A stretch of DNA of 64,000 nucleotides from Tritrichomonas musculus (GCA_039105265.1 JAPFFF010000042.1:744001-808000), one strand, 5' to 3'; shown: positions 32,360-43,095, counted from the stretch's first letter. Numbers and translations are program-made. Notes: generated from the letters alone by a model not told the origin.

Positions 32360-33160
32360 TTATATAAAAATATGAGAGTCAAAAATAGAGTTTTCTTGAT
32401 AATCATACTCTAAAAAGCTTTCAAATTCATCATCATCAAAAGATTTAAAATCAGTTGAAACATCAAATAAATTTTGAGCATTTCCCTCATCTTTAATTGC
32501 TGGCACATTAAATACACCATTATTCATATTTATTGATGATTGAATTTTAGGATTTATTTCATTGAAATTATTATCTTTGAATGGCATATTATTGTTTTCT
32601 TTTGGAAGACTCAAATTTTTAAAATGAACATTGATATTATTAAAAACTGGCATGGACCAAAAATTAAAACATTGATTTGAAGGGATCATTGGTAAGCTGC
32701 TTGACATTGAATATTTTGGATTAGGTACAAATTGTTTATTTGCATCCCCAAAAGAAACAGAAGGTGAAATATTAGGGCAAATACTCAAGTTTTTAAATAT
32801 CATCATATTTTTTTTAATTTGAGATGAATTATTTTTTTCTTGATTGAGTTTGTACCACCTACTTTTAATATTGACAGCTGTCCTTCTAGGAAAGTAAGAT
32901 TTAAAGGATGACCATTTCCTTCCATTCTCATTATATAATTTCATCAATAGTTGATCCTCTTCTTGCTTCCAATCAGATGAGTTGTTGTTAGGAGACAAAT
33001 AATGATTCCAGCGATCTCTACATTGACGAGCATCCCTGTTGGGCATTTTTTGGGCAATTTTCTTCCAATTAGATTTCTCTCCATATTTTTCAACCAGTTT
33101 AATGAGATTCTGGTCTTCTTCAGGGGTGAAAGAGTGCCTACTTTTCGGTTTTCCAGTCAT
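32360..33160 (-). CDS. R2R3 Myb DNA-binding protein
   Basis: I place the start at 33,160 (MTGKPKSRHSFTPEEDQ; 266 residues). An in-frame ATG at 33,193 would add eleven residues (MNAFLIYPFFK), but the recurrent CTTTTTGAA word overlaps it, as if that region were promoter. R2 uses Phe11, Trp32 and Trp51 (NWKKIAQKMPNRDARQCRDR); R3 uses Trp64, Trp83 and Trp102 (RKWSSFKSYFPRRTAVNIKS). The remaining 160 residues are Asn/Ser/Pro-rich and end in an acidic stretch (FDDDEFESFLEYDYQE) that could be an activation region. Probably a nuclear transcription regulator. It is convergent with the other Myb gene and shares little with it outside the two repeats. Confidence 0.92.
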   Translation of the reverse strand: MTGKPKSRHSFTPEEDQNLIKLVEKYGEKSNWKKIAQKMPNRDARQCRDRWNHYLSPNNNSSDWKQEEDQLLMKLYNENGRKWSSFKSYFPRRTAVNIKSRWYKLNQEKNNSSQIKKNMMIFKNLSICPNISPSVSFGDANKQFVPNPKYSMSSSLPMIPSNQCFNFWSMPVFNNINVHFKNLSLPKENNNMPFKDNNFNEINPKIQSSINMNNGVFNVPAIKDEGNAQNLFDVSTDFKSFDDDEFESFLEYDYQENSIFDSHIFI

Positions 33161-34181
33161 TTTAAAAAATGGATAAATGAGGAATGCATTCAAAAAGCAG
33201 GGTCACACAAAAAGTGGGACCGTAATTCATTTTTTCTGATATCATTCAAATTTTTATAACAAAAACAATTTCCTTTTTTCTCTACAAATTCTAAATTAAT
33301 TATATAATAGAGGGAAAAATATGGACAGATGATTGTTTTTATAACTCCAAAATTTGAATAAAATTGAATATATTCAAAATTGTGTGTATCTTTTTCAGTT
33401 AGTGAAGTGAGAGTTTTACTTCAGGTATTATCGACTTTAAGGATTAAAAATCTGAATATACTTGCTGACATTAGCATGTCTAGTCAAAATAACCAAGGTG
33501 ATATTAAAACGTAATTTTCACAAGTTTTTTTAAAAAATCATTTTTTAATATTTTAGTTGATATGATTGATATTTTTTATTATATAACATTATGATATTGA
33601 CCTTCAACATAAGCTTATAATCATTAAAGTAATTTGATGAATACAATATAATTATGAAAATAATAATGTATTATATAATTATAAATATATGAGACTTTAC
33701 CAAAAACGCAGATAAAATGACTATATGAAATAATATCTTTTTTTTGGTGAATCAATTCAACTCTTTATTTTGGTGACAGATAAAATCAATTCAATGAGCT
33801 AATTCAATTTTTTATACAACAATTATTTCAAAAGATAAATGAAGCATTAGATATGATTTAAAATCAGCATAAATACTGTGAATACTACGACTTTCTAATA
33901 TTTGAAATAAATCACGATTTTTTTTATCAACACTCAAATAAAATATCGCATGATTTTTTTTAACAAATTTTGATTTTCAAATATAAAAATATCTAAATTC
34001 ATTTCTTTTCTTTCCCAATTTTTTGATTTTAATGTATTGTGCAACATCATATATTTTACAAATCTTATTTAAATTTGTTATAATTACCTCATTAAAAACA
34101 AGCAATTAATTACAACAATGGAATATTGTAACAACATTAATAACAAATCGTTTATATTAATATTATATAAAACAAAAAACA
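33161..34181. other. AT-rich intergenic region
   Basis: About 1 kb. It holds the promoter side of the Myb gene (the CTTTTTGAA word at 33,189-33,198) and no ORF that I would call. Confidence 0.55.
33189..33198 (-). promoter_or_regulatory. GCTTTTTGAA motif upstream of the Myb gene
   Basis: On the minus strand, 28 bp before the ATG at 33,160. One base from the AACTTTTTGAA word. It overlaps the alternative upstream ATG. Confidence 0.4.
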
Positions 34182-35575
34182 TTAATAATTATTAATTATC
34201 ATATCTTGCAAGCGAGTAATTGAGAACTTTTTCTTAATATCTTTCATAATTTCTTTCTCTTTTTTCGGGGATATTGAAAGAGGAAAATCTTGATTATTTT
34301 CTATATCATCATCAAAGTCATTTTTATTTGATTCTTTCCTTTTGCTATTCTTATTTTTAGCTTTGCTTGATCTTTTAGAACTTTTTCTAAAATCAATTGC
34401 ATCATCATAATCAGAGTTTGAATCACTTTCAGAGATTTTGTGTGAATTCTTATGTCTCTTGGATTGTGAATGTTTATAGGATCGAAAACTATCTTCATCA
34501 AAATCGTCATCATCATCAGATGATTCATTAAAAACTCTTTTTGACTTTTTAGAATTCATTTTCTTCTTTTTTTGGACTTCTTCACTTTCATCATCATCGC
34601 TATCAATATATTTTCTCTTGGTCTTATTTTTATTTCGCTTCCACAGCTCGTAATCATCATCACTACTAGTATCAGTTACCTTTTTCTTTGTCTTTTTTAT
34701 GCTTTTCTTTTTCTTTTTATTGTCGCTTTCATCGTCATCATCACTACTATCAGAAATTTCATCGCTTTCACTATCAGAAGATTTTTTCTTGCTTTTAGTT
34801 TTCTTACTTTTCTTGTTTTTATCATCCTCATCACTTTCGTCGTCATCCGCTTCACTATCACTTGAGTTATTTAATTTCTTTTTATGCTTTTTTCTAGATG
34901 TTTTATTACTACTATCAACTTCATCATCATCAGACCCTTCTTCACTTTCACTTGAAGCATGAGATTTTTTCTTATTTTTCATCTTCTTATTTTTTTTAGA
35001 CTTACGCTCACTCTCATCATCACTACTACTTTCGCTATCACTATCGCTATCACTTTCGCTATCGCTATCGCTTTTCTTATTTTTTACTTTACTAATTCTT
35101 TCTGTCCGATCATCAATATTGACCTTATCAGGTGAATTTAATTCACCAATCAATTTTGGTGTAAGATATTCAGGGAAAAAGTCGTTTACTGGCACCTTGT
35201 ATTCGGAGAAAGGCTTTTCCCAATATTCATTGATTTCTTTAATTTCATCACTTACTATTTTAGAACCACTTTTCTTATCGTTTTTAGTCAAATAAGCAAT
35301 TTCGAACTTTTTGCGAAGTTCCTTTATTTGCTCTTTATTAGCAATACGCATCTCTTTTAACCGCCAAACCTCCGTTGTTGGATAATCAAGCAGAACGGAC
35401 CTTCCTGTAGCAGCGGCCTTCTCTGCCAATTCAATCAGGGGCTGAATTGAGTCCACGCTACAGTTTTCAAAGCAGATTGAATTCAATGTTTCAGATACGT
35501 TATTTTCTCTATCGTTCCTATCAAAAAGGCATGATAGAGCTTCGACTCCTTTGCTGCCAATCAAGTTGTCTGACA
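34182..35575 (-). pseudogene. C-terminal part of a CARMIL-like PH/LRR gene split by a MULE
   Basis: Open frame of about 464 host-derived codons, with no ATG of its own at the break. It starts inside a leucine-rich repeat (VSDNLIGSKGVEALSCLF), continues with the last LRR and a helical region up to about residue 160, and ends in a long Ser/Asp/Lys-rich tail (runs such as SDSDSESSSDDESERKSKKN). With the part at 41,347-43,048 and one target copy removed, the coding length is 3096 bp, an exact multiple of three, and the junction reads SLQCLIVSDNLIGSKG, a normal LRR. The stop is TAA. The tail looks like a phosphorylation- or chromatin-type acidic/basic linker and lacks a recognisable capping-protein-interaction motif. 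Confidence 0.85.
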
Positions 35576-35584
35576 CAATCAAGC
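35576..35584. repeat. 9-bp target site duplication, left
   Basis: CAATCAAGC on the plus strand, identical to 41,347-41,355. Nine bases is the usual length for Mutator-like elements. Confidence 0.9.
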
Positions 35585-35778
35585 GGCGGAATGACAAACT
35601 ATAGAAAAAGTTACACCATTTTTTTCTGAGGAAAATTCGTTATTCTGACTTTTTGAGTTAATTGAGAAGGCATACAAAAAGTTCTAAAATTTTCTTGTAA
35701 AGTTTTGAAAAAGTTCACTAAGATAAAACCATGAAAAAGCGCCATTTTTATAGAACTAAACCAATCAAAGAAACCGAG

Positions 35779-36522
35779 ATGACGACATTGCCGCCCATAG
35801 CATGATCACGATCAGTAATGCTTAGCAGCTAGCTGGTTGTAACTGCGGCGAGTCGTCATCCGGACAAAGATATCACGATTTCATCCGGAAGATCTGGAAT
35901 GACGACATTGCCGCCCATAGCAAGACCACGATCAGCAATGCTTAGCAGCTAGCTGGTTGTAACTGCGGCGAGTCGTCATCCGGACAAAGATATCGCGATT
36001 TCATCCGGAAGATCTGGAATGACGACATTGCCGCCCATAGCAAGACCACGATCAGTAATGCTTAGCAGCTGGCTGGTTGTAACTGCGGCGAGTCGTCATC
36101 CGGACAAAGATATCGCGATTTCATCCGGAAGATCTGGAATGACGACATTGCCGCCCATAGCAAGACCACGATCAGTAATGCTTAGCAGCTGGCTGGTTGT
36201 AACTGCGGCGAGTCGTCATCCGGACAAAGATATCGCGATTTCATCCGGAAGATCTGGAATGACGACATTGCCGCCCATAGCAAGACCACGATCAGCAATG
36301 CTTAGCAGCTAGCTGGTTGTAACTGCGGCGAGTCGTCATCCGGACAAAGATATCGCGATTTCATCCGGAAGATCTGGAATGACGACATTGCCGCCCATAG
36401 CAAGACCACGATCAGTAATGCTTAGCAGCTGGCTGGTTGTAACTGCGGCGAGTCGTCATCCGGACAAAGATATCGCGATTTCATCCGGAAGATCTGGAAT
36501 TGACGACATTGCCGCCCATAGG
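35779..36522 (+). repeat. 120-bp tandem array, left outer (6 units plus 24 bp)
   Basis: Units start GATGACGACATTGCCGCCCA and repeat at exactly 120 bp. They are about half G+C, against about 20 % in surrounding DNA. Units differ at a few bases (TAGCTGG/TGGCTGG, CAGTAATG/CAGCAATG). Probable transposase-binding subterminal repeats. Confidence 0.95.
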
Positions 36523-36728
36523 ACGACCACGGTGGCAATAAAAAGATGAAAATAAAACAAACAAAAAACAAACAAAATTGATTATTTAATATTATTATTA
36601 CGATTTTTTAATTTTTTTATTTTGATAAAGCTTATTTAAAATATTCTGAGTCTTCTCAGAAATTTGTTAAATTTTTTTTTTTATAAATATATATAACTTT
36701 TTGAAAGAATTATGGTCTTTTTATATTT

Positions 36729-36860
36729 ATGGAAGAAGACCAAAATCTTTATTATTCAGCGAAATATCTATCTCATACGCAAAGACCTAATTCTTTAAAA
36801 GATAAAGTTCTAAAATTTTCTTGTAAAGTTTTGAAAAAGTTCACTAAGATAAAACCATGA
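36729..36860 (+). pseudogene. duplicated 5' end of the MULE transposase gene
   Basis: It begins with the same ATG and first 26 codons (MEEDQNLYYSAKYLSHTQRP and on) as the full gene, then passes into subterminal DNA and stops after 43 codons. It is part of a direct duplication (35,681-36,806 against 36,807-37,571). The same leader and AACTTTTTGAA word precede it, so a short product could be made. Confidence 0.8.
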
Positions 36861-36903
36861 AAAAGCGCCATTTTTATAGAACTAAACCAATCAAAGAAAC
36901 CGA

Positions 36904-37288
36904 GATGACGACATTGCCGCCCATAGCATGATCACGATCAGTAATGCTTAGCAGCTAGCTGGTTGTAACTGCGGCGAGTCGTCATCCGGACAAAGATATC
37001 ACGATTTCATCCGGAAGATCTGGAATGACGACATTGCCGCCCATAGCAAGACCACGATCAGCAATGCTTAGCAGCTAGCTGGTTGTAACTGCGGCGAGTC
37101 GTCATCCGGACAAAGATATCGCGATTTCATCCGGAAGATCTGGAATGACGACATTGCCGCCCATAGCAAGACCACGATCAGCAATGCTTAGCAGCTGGCT
37201 GGTTGTAACTGCGGCGAGTCGTCATCCGGACAAAGATATCGCGATTTCATCCGGAAGATCTGGAATTGACGACATTGCCGCCCATAGG
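36904..37288 (+). repeat. 120-bp tandem array, left inner (3 units plus 25 bp)
   Basis: Same unit and orientation as the outer left array. It ends in the same CCCATAGGACGACCACGGTG junction. Confidence 0.95.
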
Positions 37289-37460
37289 ACGACCACGGTG
37301 GCAATAAAAAGATGAAAATAAAACAAACAAAAAACAAACAAAATTGATTATTTAATATTATTATTACGATTTTTTAATTTTTTTATTTTGATAAAGCTTA
37401 TTTAAAATATTCTGAGTCTTCTCAGAAATTTGTTAAATTTTTTTTTTTATAAATATATAT

Positions 37461-37471
37461 AACTTTTTGAA
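37461..37471 (+). promoter_or_regulatory. AACTTTTTGAA motif upstream of the MULE transposase
   Basis: Exact reverse complement of the TTCAAAAAGTT word, 23 bp before the ATG at 37,495. A copy precedes the truncated 5' copy at about 36,696. Confidence 0.4.
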
Positions 37472-37494
37472 AGAATTATGGTCTTTTTATATTT

Positions 37495-39837
37495 ATGGAA
37501 GAAGACCAAAATCTTTATTATTCAGCGAAATATCTATCTCATACGCAAAGACCTAATTCTTTAAAAGATAAAGGATTAAGAACATTCATTGAAATTGTTC
37601 CTTTGCATTCTCAGAATTTCAATATCATTTCGCTAATCCTTTTCCTCGATAGCTTAACCAAAGAATTTATATGCAACAACAAAAGAGTTTATAATGACAT
37701 TTTTTCGTTTAGTTGCTGTAATAAATCAAAGATAAATACTGAAATTCAAATATTTAGCATAACTGTCAAAAACGATTTGGAAACCATTAAAGTTCTCGCT
37801 AGAGATCAACTCCTTGAAAACCAAACTATGAAAGTTGTTACTATTGATTTTGAAGAATGTATCATGACGTCGCCATATACTTTGAAAAATAAAGAGTGTC
37901 CTTTTTTGACTCAAGATTTTTGGAATAAACAATGTAAACATAAAAATACAATGCTTTATACTTTTTGTAATTACGTAGCTCGAAAAAATTCTAATTTTCC
38001 AATATTTATAAAATTTGCTTTTCAAAACTTTTTAGATAAAAGAACCTTGCGTAGAAGAGCCGTTAGTTTTCAAGGTTATGATGATTTTTATAAAATTTTA
38101 TTGCATTTACCTGGTTTTGTTTATATTGAGATAAGTACTCAAAAAGTTCAGGACGATGGATTTGCATTTAAATTTAATAATGATTTTGCTTTTATTAAAA
38201 ATATAATATGGATTATGCCTTGGGCTTTAGAAGTTATAAATTATATGCATTATTTGCAAATTGATGCTTCTTTTTATGCGCTTAAGCCTTACAAATTTTG
38301 TATATACCATTCAATTTATTTCAATTCAAGTTTTCCTTTCGCATTATCAATTGGCCCTAAAGAGAACCGTTTTTTATATAATTTATTATTTGATGGATTA
38401 AATAAGTTTTGTTTAAATAAAAATGTTTTTGAAAATAAAGTTGTTTTATCAGATTTAGGTTCTCCTATCAAAAAGTTCTGTAAATTACATTCAAATATTC
38501 AATATTTTTGTCATCGTCATATTATACAAATATTTGGACCTAAATCATCATTAGGCATATGGGTTGCAAGGTTATTGAGATGCAAAACATATTTAATATA
38601 TAAACAAGAAAAAGAATTTATTTTAGTTGAAATGGACGAATATAAAAAAGATCCAAATTCACCTTTATTTGACGATACCGATCAAGATAATGAAAAAAAA
38701 CAAAAATTAAAAGATTTTGAAATTATGTTAAAAGATATAGATGAAGTGGAAAGAATGCCAAATAAAGAAGAAATTAAAAAAAGTGATTATTATATTGCTA
38801 ATTGGGCAATATGGATTCGTTCTGACCACCATGTAGCTCGTTGTTCAAATCATTCGGAAGGTTTCCACGGAAATATCAATCAAAAATTGCCAGATTCCGG
38901 AACTCATTCATTTAAAACTGGTTTCACAACAATTGTAAATTATTTATTAAATTATATAAATAATTACTCAGATATTTGTGGAAATTCTTTTCAAAACAAA
39001 CATCAAAAAATGATTCAAAAAGTTATACAAATTCTTAGCAAGAGACCAGATAATTATTTAAAATGTTCAAAAGAAAATTGTGATTGTGGTGAAGATGATT
39101 TTGTTGAATCAATTTATGGAGTGAAACTTCCTTGCATACATACAATATTAAATAATTTTTGCAAATCAGAAATATTTAATATTGTTAAAAATAGCAATGA
39201 AATTGATATTCAATATTTATTTGTTCAATCTCTCAAAAAGTTCCCCAATTATAAATTTGAAAAAAATCTTTTTAAATCAAATAGAAAAAATATAGATAGA
39301 ATAATATCAATATACGAAGTTGAAAAGAATAGAAAGTTTGATAAGGAATCATTGAATATATTAGGCTCTTTTATTAATGAGTTTCTTAATTGTTTTACAT
39401 ATGTTTTACCAAAATTCCCAAATATTAATCCAAATGATGCCAAATATTCTGGAAATCATTTTGATTTTCGAGCACTTGATGAAAAATTGGTTTTCAGAAA
39501 AAAGAAAGAAGAAAGTAACACAAGTCAAAAGAAAGAAAAATTAAAACTTGAAAATTTATACGACGAAGATGACAATTTTGATTCAATGATAAAAGACTGT
39601 AATGCTGACATCGAATTAATTAAGAAAAAATACTATGAAACGAAGGCTGAAATTAAAGGAATGTATCCTCAATTATCATATCATGATATCGAAAAAATAT
39701 GTTTTTCTAATTTTGTCCGCTATGTTTTTGAAACTAGATGCGATAATTCAGGTGTCATATATTTTTTATCTAAATTCAAAATAGCAAGTTGGAAAAATGC
39801 AGATTTAGCTGCAGGTGGTAACAGATTTTTCTCTTAA
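37495..39837 (+). CDS. MULE transposase
   Basis: 780 residues, intact, ATG to TAA. The catalytic core has Asp257 (LQIDASF), Asp320 (VVLSDLGSPI), CHRH at 339-342 (the conserved Cys/His motif after the second Asp of MULE domains) and Glu455 (SNHSEGFHGN). The long insertion between the second Asp and the Glu is helical and acidic, as in the superfamily. Cysteines at about 520-560 (CSKENCDCGEDD and VKLPCIHTILNNFC) resemble the Zn-binding SWIM-like region that often follows. The last 130 residues are Lys/Glu-rich. The stop codon abuts the right inverted arm, so the transcript's 3' end would be an inverted copy of its own leader. An upstream out-of-frame ATG lies at 37,478. Confidence 0.93.
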   Translation: MEEDQNLYYSAKYLSHTQRPNSLKDKGLRTFIEIVPLHSQNFNIISLILFLDSLTKEFICNNKRVYNDIFSFSCCNKSKINTEIQIFSITVKNDLETIKVLARDQLLENQTMKVVTIDFEECIMTSPYTLKNKECPFLTQDFWNKQCKHKNTMLYTFCNYVARKNSNFPIFIKFAFQNFLDKRTLRRRAVSFQGYDDFYKILLHLPGFVYIEISTQKVQDDGFAFKFNNDFAFIKNIIWIMPWALEVINYMHYLQIDASFYALKPYKFCIYHSIYFNSSFPFALSIGPKENRFLYNLLFDGLNKFCLNKNVFENKVVLSDLGSPIKKFCKLHSNIQYFCHRHIIQIFGPKSSLGIWVARLLRCKTYLIYKQEKEFILVEMDEYKKDPNSPLFDDTDQDNEKKQKLKDFEIMLKDIDEVERMPNKEEIKKSDYYIANWAIWIRSDHHVARCSNHSEGFHGNINQKLPDSGTHSFKTGFTTIVNYLLNYINNYSDICGNSFQNKHQKMIQKVIQILSKRPDNYLKCSKENCDCGEDDFVESIYGVKLPCIHTILNNFCKSEIFNIVKNSNEIDIQYLFVQSLKKFPNYKFEKNLFKSNRKNIDRIISIYEVEKNRKFDKESLNILGSFINEFLNCFTYVLPKFPNINPNDAKYSGNHFDFRALDEKLVFRKKKEESNTSQKKEKLKLENLYDEDDNFDSMIKDCNADIELIKKKYYETKAEIKGMYPQLSYHDIEKICFSNFVRYVFETRCDNSGVIYFLSKFKIASWKNADLAAGGNRFFS

Positions 39838-40003
39838 CAAATTTCTGAGAAGACTCAGAATATTTTAAATAAGCTTTATCAAAAAAAAAAAAAAAAAAAA
39901 AAAAATAAAAATAAAAAATAAAAAATCACAATAATATTAAATAATCAATTTTGTTTGTTTTTTGTTTGTTTTATTTTCATCTTTTTATTGCCACCGTGGT
40001 CGT

Positions 40004-40267
40004 CCTATGGGCGGCAATATCGTCAATTCCAGATCTTCCGGATGAAATCGCGATATCTTTGTCCGGATGACGACTCGCCGCAGTTACAACCAGCCAGCTG
40101 CTAAGCATTGCTGATCGTGGTCTTGCTATGGGCGGCAATGTCGTCATTCCAGATCTTCCGGATGAAATCGCAATATCTTTGTCCGGATGACGACTCGCCG
40201 CAGTTACAACCAGCTAGCTGCTAAGCATTACTGATCGTGATCATGCTATGGGCGGCAATGTCGTCAT
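40004..40267 (-). repeat. 120-bp tandem array, right inner (2 units plus 24 bp)
   Basis: Inverted copies of the 120-bp unit on the 3' side of the transposase. Confidence 0.93.
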
Positions 40268-40311
40268 CTCGGTTTCTTTGATTGGTTTAGTTCTATAAAA
40301 ATGGCGCTTTT

Positions 40312-40443
40312 TCATGGTTTTATCTTAGTGAACTTTTTCAAAACTTTACAAGAAAATTTTAGAACTTTATCTTTTAAAGAATTAGGTCTTTGCGTATGAG
40401 ATAGATATTTCGCTGAATAATAAAGATTTTGGTCTTCTTCCAT
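40312..40443 (-). pseudogene. inverted third copy of the transposase 5' end
   Basis: The minus strand carries the same ATG and first 26 codons as at 36,729, ending in the same 43-codon frame. Confidence 0.78.
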
Positions 40444-40650
40444 AAATATAAAAAGACCATAATTCTTTCAAAAAGTTATATATATTTATAAAAAAAAAAA
40501 TTTAACAAATTTCTGAGAAGACTCAGAATATTTTAAATAAGCTTTATCAAAATAAAAAAATTAAAAAATCGTAATAATAATATTAAATAATCAATTTTGT
40601 TTGTTTTTTGTTTGTTTTATTTTCATCTTTTTATTGCCACCGTGGTCTTG

Positions 40651-41152
40651 CTATGGGCGGCAATGTCGTCATTCCAGATCTTCCGGATGAAATCGCGATA
40701 TCTTTGTCCGGATGACGACTCGCCGCAGTTACAACCAGCTAGCTGCTAAGCATTGCTGATCGTGGTCTTGCTATGGGCGGCAATGTCGTCATTCCAGATC
40801 TTCCGGATGAAATCGCGATATCTTTGTCCGGATGACGACTCGCCGCAGTTACAACCAGCCAGCTGCTAAGCATTACTGATCGTGGTCTTGCTATGGGCGG
40901 CAATGTCGTCATTCCAGATCTTCCGGATGAAATCGCGATATCTTTGTCCGGATGACGACTCGCCGCAGTTACAACCAGCTAGCTGCTAAGCATTGCTGAT
41001 CGTGGTCTTGCTATGGGCGGCAATGTCGTCATTCCAGATCTTCCGGATGAAATCGCGATATCTTTGTCCGGATGACGACTCGCCGCAGTTACAACCAGCT
41101 AGCTGCTAAGCATTACTGATCGTGATCATGCTATGGGCGGCAATGTCGTCAT
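40651..41152 (-). repeat. 120-bp tandem array, right outer (4 units plus 22 bp)
   Basis: Inverted 120-bp units. The inner junction reads CCACCGTGGTCTTGCTATGG, different from the CGTCCTATGG junction of the other three arrays, which suggests unequal exchange or conversion trimmed this array. Confidence 0.93.
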
Positions 41153-41346
41153 CTCGGTTTCTTTGATTGGTTTAGTTCTATAAAAATGGCGCTTTTTCAT
41201 GGTTTTATCTTAGTGAACTTTTTCAAAACTTTACAAGAAAATTTTAGAACTTTTTGTATGCCTTCTCAATTAACTCAAAAAGTCAGAATAACGAATTTTC
41301 CTCAGAAAAAAATGGTGTAACTTTTTCTATAGTTTGTCACTTCGCC

Positions 41347-41355
41347 CAATCAAGC
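41347..41355. repeat. 9-bp target site duplication, right
   Basis: CAATCAAGC, identical to 35,576-35,584. Confidence 0.9.
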
Positions 41356-43048
41356 ATTGAAGAGATTTGCACTTTTTGAGAGCTTTACAAAACAAGGTGA
41401 ATTTTTCACCTATCACCTTATTGTTGTTGAGGTCTCCGATAACGGACAAAGTATTCAAATTTGGCAAAAAATCACTCAAAACTTCACAGAACGAATCCAA
41501 GTTAGATGATTGAACAGTGAACACGTAATTGATAAATAAAGCTCTCAAATTTCGGCACTTTTTGATAAACTCAAAAAATTCGTTGTTCACATAGTTACCG
41601 CTGAACGATAGGCCTTTCAAAATTTCACATGATGCTGTTTTGCACTTTTTCAACTTACTGAAGAGATATTTTAATGAGGAATCAGGAGAAAAGGCACCTT
41701 CGTTGTTGTTGTGGACGGAAATGTGTGAAAATGAGAGATAAAATAACGAATTCCACTTTTTGTTTAAAACCGAAATGTAAAAATCAACCATTGAATTCCC
41801 ATTTTCGGATTCAGGATTTTGAACATAAAAGTTGACTTCGTTAGCATCAAGCCTTTGCAGTGAGGAAGGCAATTTTTTGGCATAACTTGATGATTCATTG
41901 AAAAAGTTTCCAGATACGTTTAAAAAGTTAAGATCGTTCATTCCAGTGTTGGAAATCGCTTGGAAAATAGAACTGACTTCAATATTCATGTATGAGAGAG
42001 ATAAAACACGAACTCCTTTTAATAAAGAAATAAAATTACTAATATTATCTATCCTCATTCGAGAAATTGAGAGATACTTGATCGGTGAATTGACGTTTTG
42101 TAACGATTCTGAATTTGGAAAGAAAGATTGAACAAAATTAACATCAGTTTTGGTTGCATTTTCAAATCCAAGTGAGTTGATGCAATAACTTCCTTTGCCA
42201 TTTGATTTATTAATTGCTTTCGATAATATCATGACTGATTCTTTATTAAATTCTGTGTTGACGAATGTTACAGCTGATATTTTATTGTTTGATGATTTGT
42301 ACTTTGAAAGAGAATCACAAAATAGTTGGAAATTTTTCATATCTTGCTTTGCTATTCCAATGTGGAAAAGCGTTGAATCAGCGATAGATTCTTTCTGCAA
42401 ATATTCTGAGAGGCATTTAAAGACATCTGTTTTATCAAGTTCTGGTATTCGTAAACTTTCAATGTAATTTGAATAAATAATTGAGTTGAGAAGAAATGGA
42501 AAATATTTTTCAATCATATTGGGCATAAATCCAATGATTTTTGAATGAAGACGGCATATCATTCGAATGGATTTTTTTAATGTTTTTGAAATATCATTGT
42601 TGTTTCGTAGAATTTGCGATATAAATATATTAAAGATTGTCCTTGGTAAAACCGAAAAACAAAATTTGGGATTTACACCTTCAACTTTTAAATCTTTTCT
42701 AATCGACATATGCTTTATAGATTCAAGAATGATTTGGCCAACATTTGATTTACTTGGGCATTCAAATTTCATTTTTTCGTTTTGATCAAATTTCAAATTA
42801 ATTAGAATATTTTTATCCTTGTTTTGAAATGAAAATTCATTGAGCTCAATCCAATAATTTATATTAGTATTTTCTCCTTTTTTTGAATAGTATGATACAA
42901 AAAGATCAGTGATTAATAAAATTCTTTCATCTTTTCCATTTGAGTTTACATGATATTTTAAAACAGTTCCAGTATAAAAAATATGCTTTGACTGCTTTTG
43001 TGCATGACGTCGAGCCTCTTTAATTGATGACGATTTAATATTTCTCAT
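41347..43048 (-). pseudogene. N-terminal part of a CARMIL-like PH/LRR gene split by a MULE
   Basis: About 567 host codons from ATG 43,048 (MRNIKSSSIKEARRHAQKQ) to the target site; the frame then runs six codons into the element and stops at 41,327. Residues about 20-115 look like a PH-type domain (FYTGTVLKYHVN, ERILLITDLFVSYY, NYWIELNEFSF). A helical linker follows, and from about 220 there are leucine-rich repeats (YLSISRMRIDNISNFISLLK; LNFLNVSGNFFNESS). PH then linker then LRR is the order of CARMIL actin/capping-protein regulators, but trichomonads have many related proteins and the CARMIL tail motif is not seen. Truncated product possible: PH plus most LRRs. It is divergent from the TBC gene with a shared 126-bp promoter region. 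Confidence 0.85.
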
Positions 43049-43084
43049 ATGAAGTTTGATTTTGGAGATTTTTGAGATATTATA

Positions 43085-43095
43085 TTCAAAAAGTT
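43085..43095 (-). promoter_or_regulatory. AACTTTTTGAA motif upstream of the PH/LRR gene
   Basis: On the minus strand, 37 bp before the ATG at 43,048. The same word on the plus strand serves the divergent TBC gene. Confidence 0.4.

Larger units (their letters stand above)
35585..41346 (+). mobile_element. complete Mutator-like element (MULE) with long inverted arms
   Basis: 5762 bp. The termini read GGCGGAATGACAAACTATAG at the left and GGCGAAGTGACAAACTATAG at the right (minus strand). Inverted arms run inwards for about 1.85 kb (left, to about 37,435) and 1.51 kb (right, from about 39,837). Each arm holds, from outside in: a roughly 190-bp terminal segment, a 120-bp repeat array, an AT-rich leader, the first 26 codons of the transposase gene, a second subterminal segment, a second array and the leader again. 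The arms differ in length mainly because of array copy number (6+3 units against 4+2). Between the arms lies an intact transposase ORF. Perfect 9-bp target copies and near-identical arms point to a recent insertion. Confidence 0.93.

Noticed and set aside
33480-33513. Tiny ORF MSSQNNQGDIKT as a possible first exon
   Set aside because: There is no following exon or splice acceptor and no similarity to a known start.
34572-34962. Hydrophobic plus-strand ORFs opposite the Ser/Asp/Lys-rich tail
   Set aside because: They are antisense shadows of GAT/TCA/AAA codon runs and read as Leu/Phe/Ser-rich nonsense.
36019-36312. 97-codon ORF inside the MULE 120-bp array
   Set aside because: It is made only of repeat units whose length is a multiple of three, and it does not continue into unique sequence.
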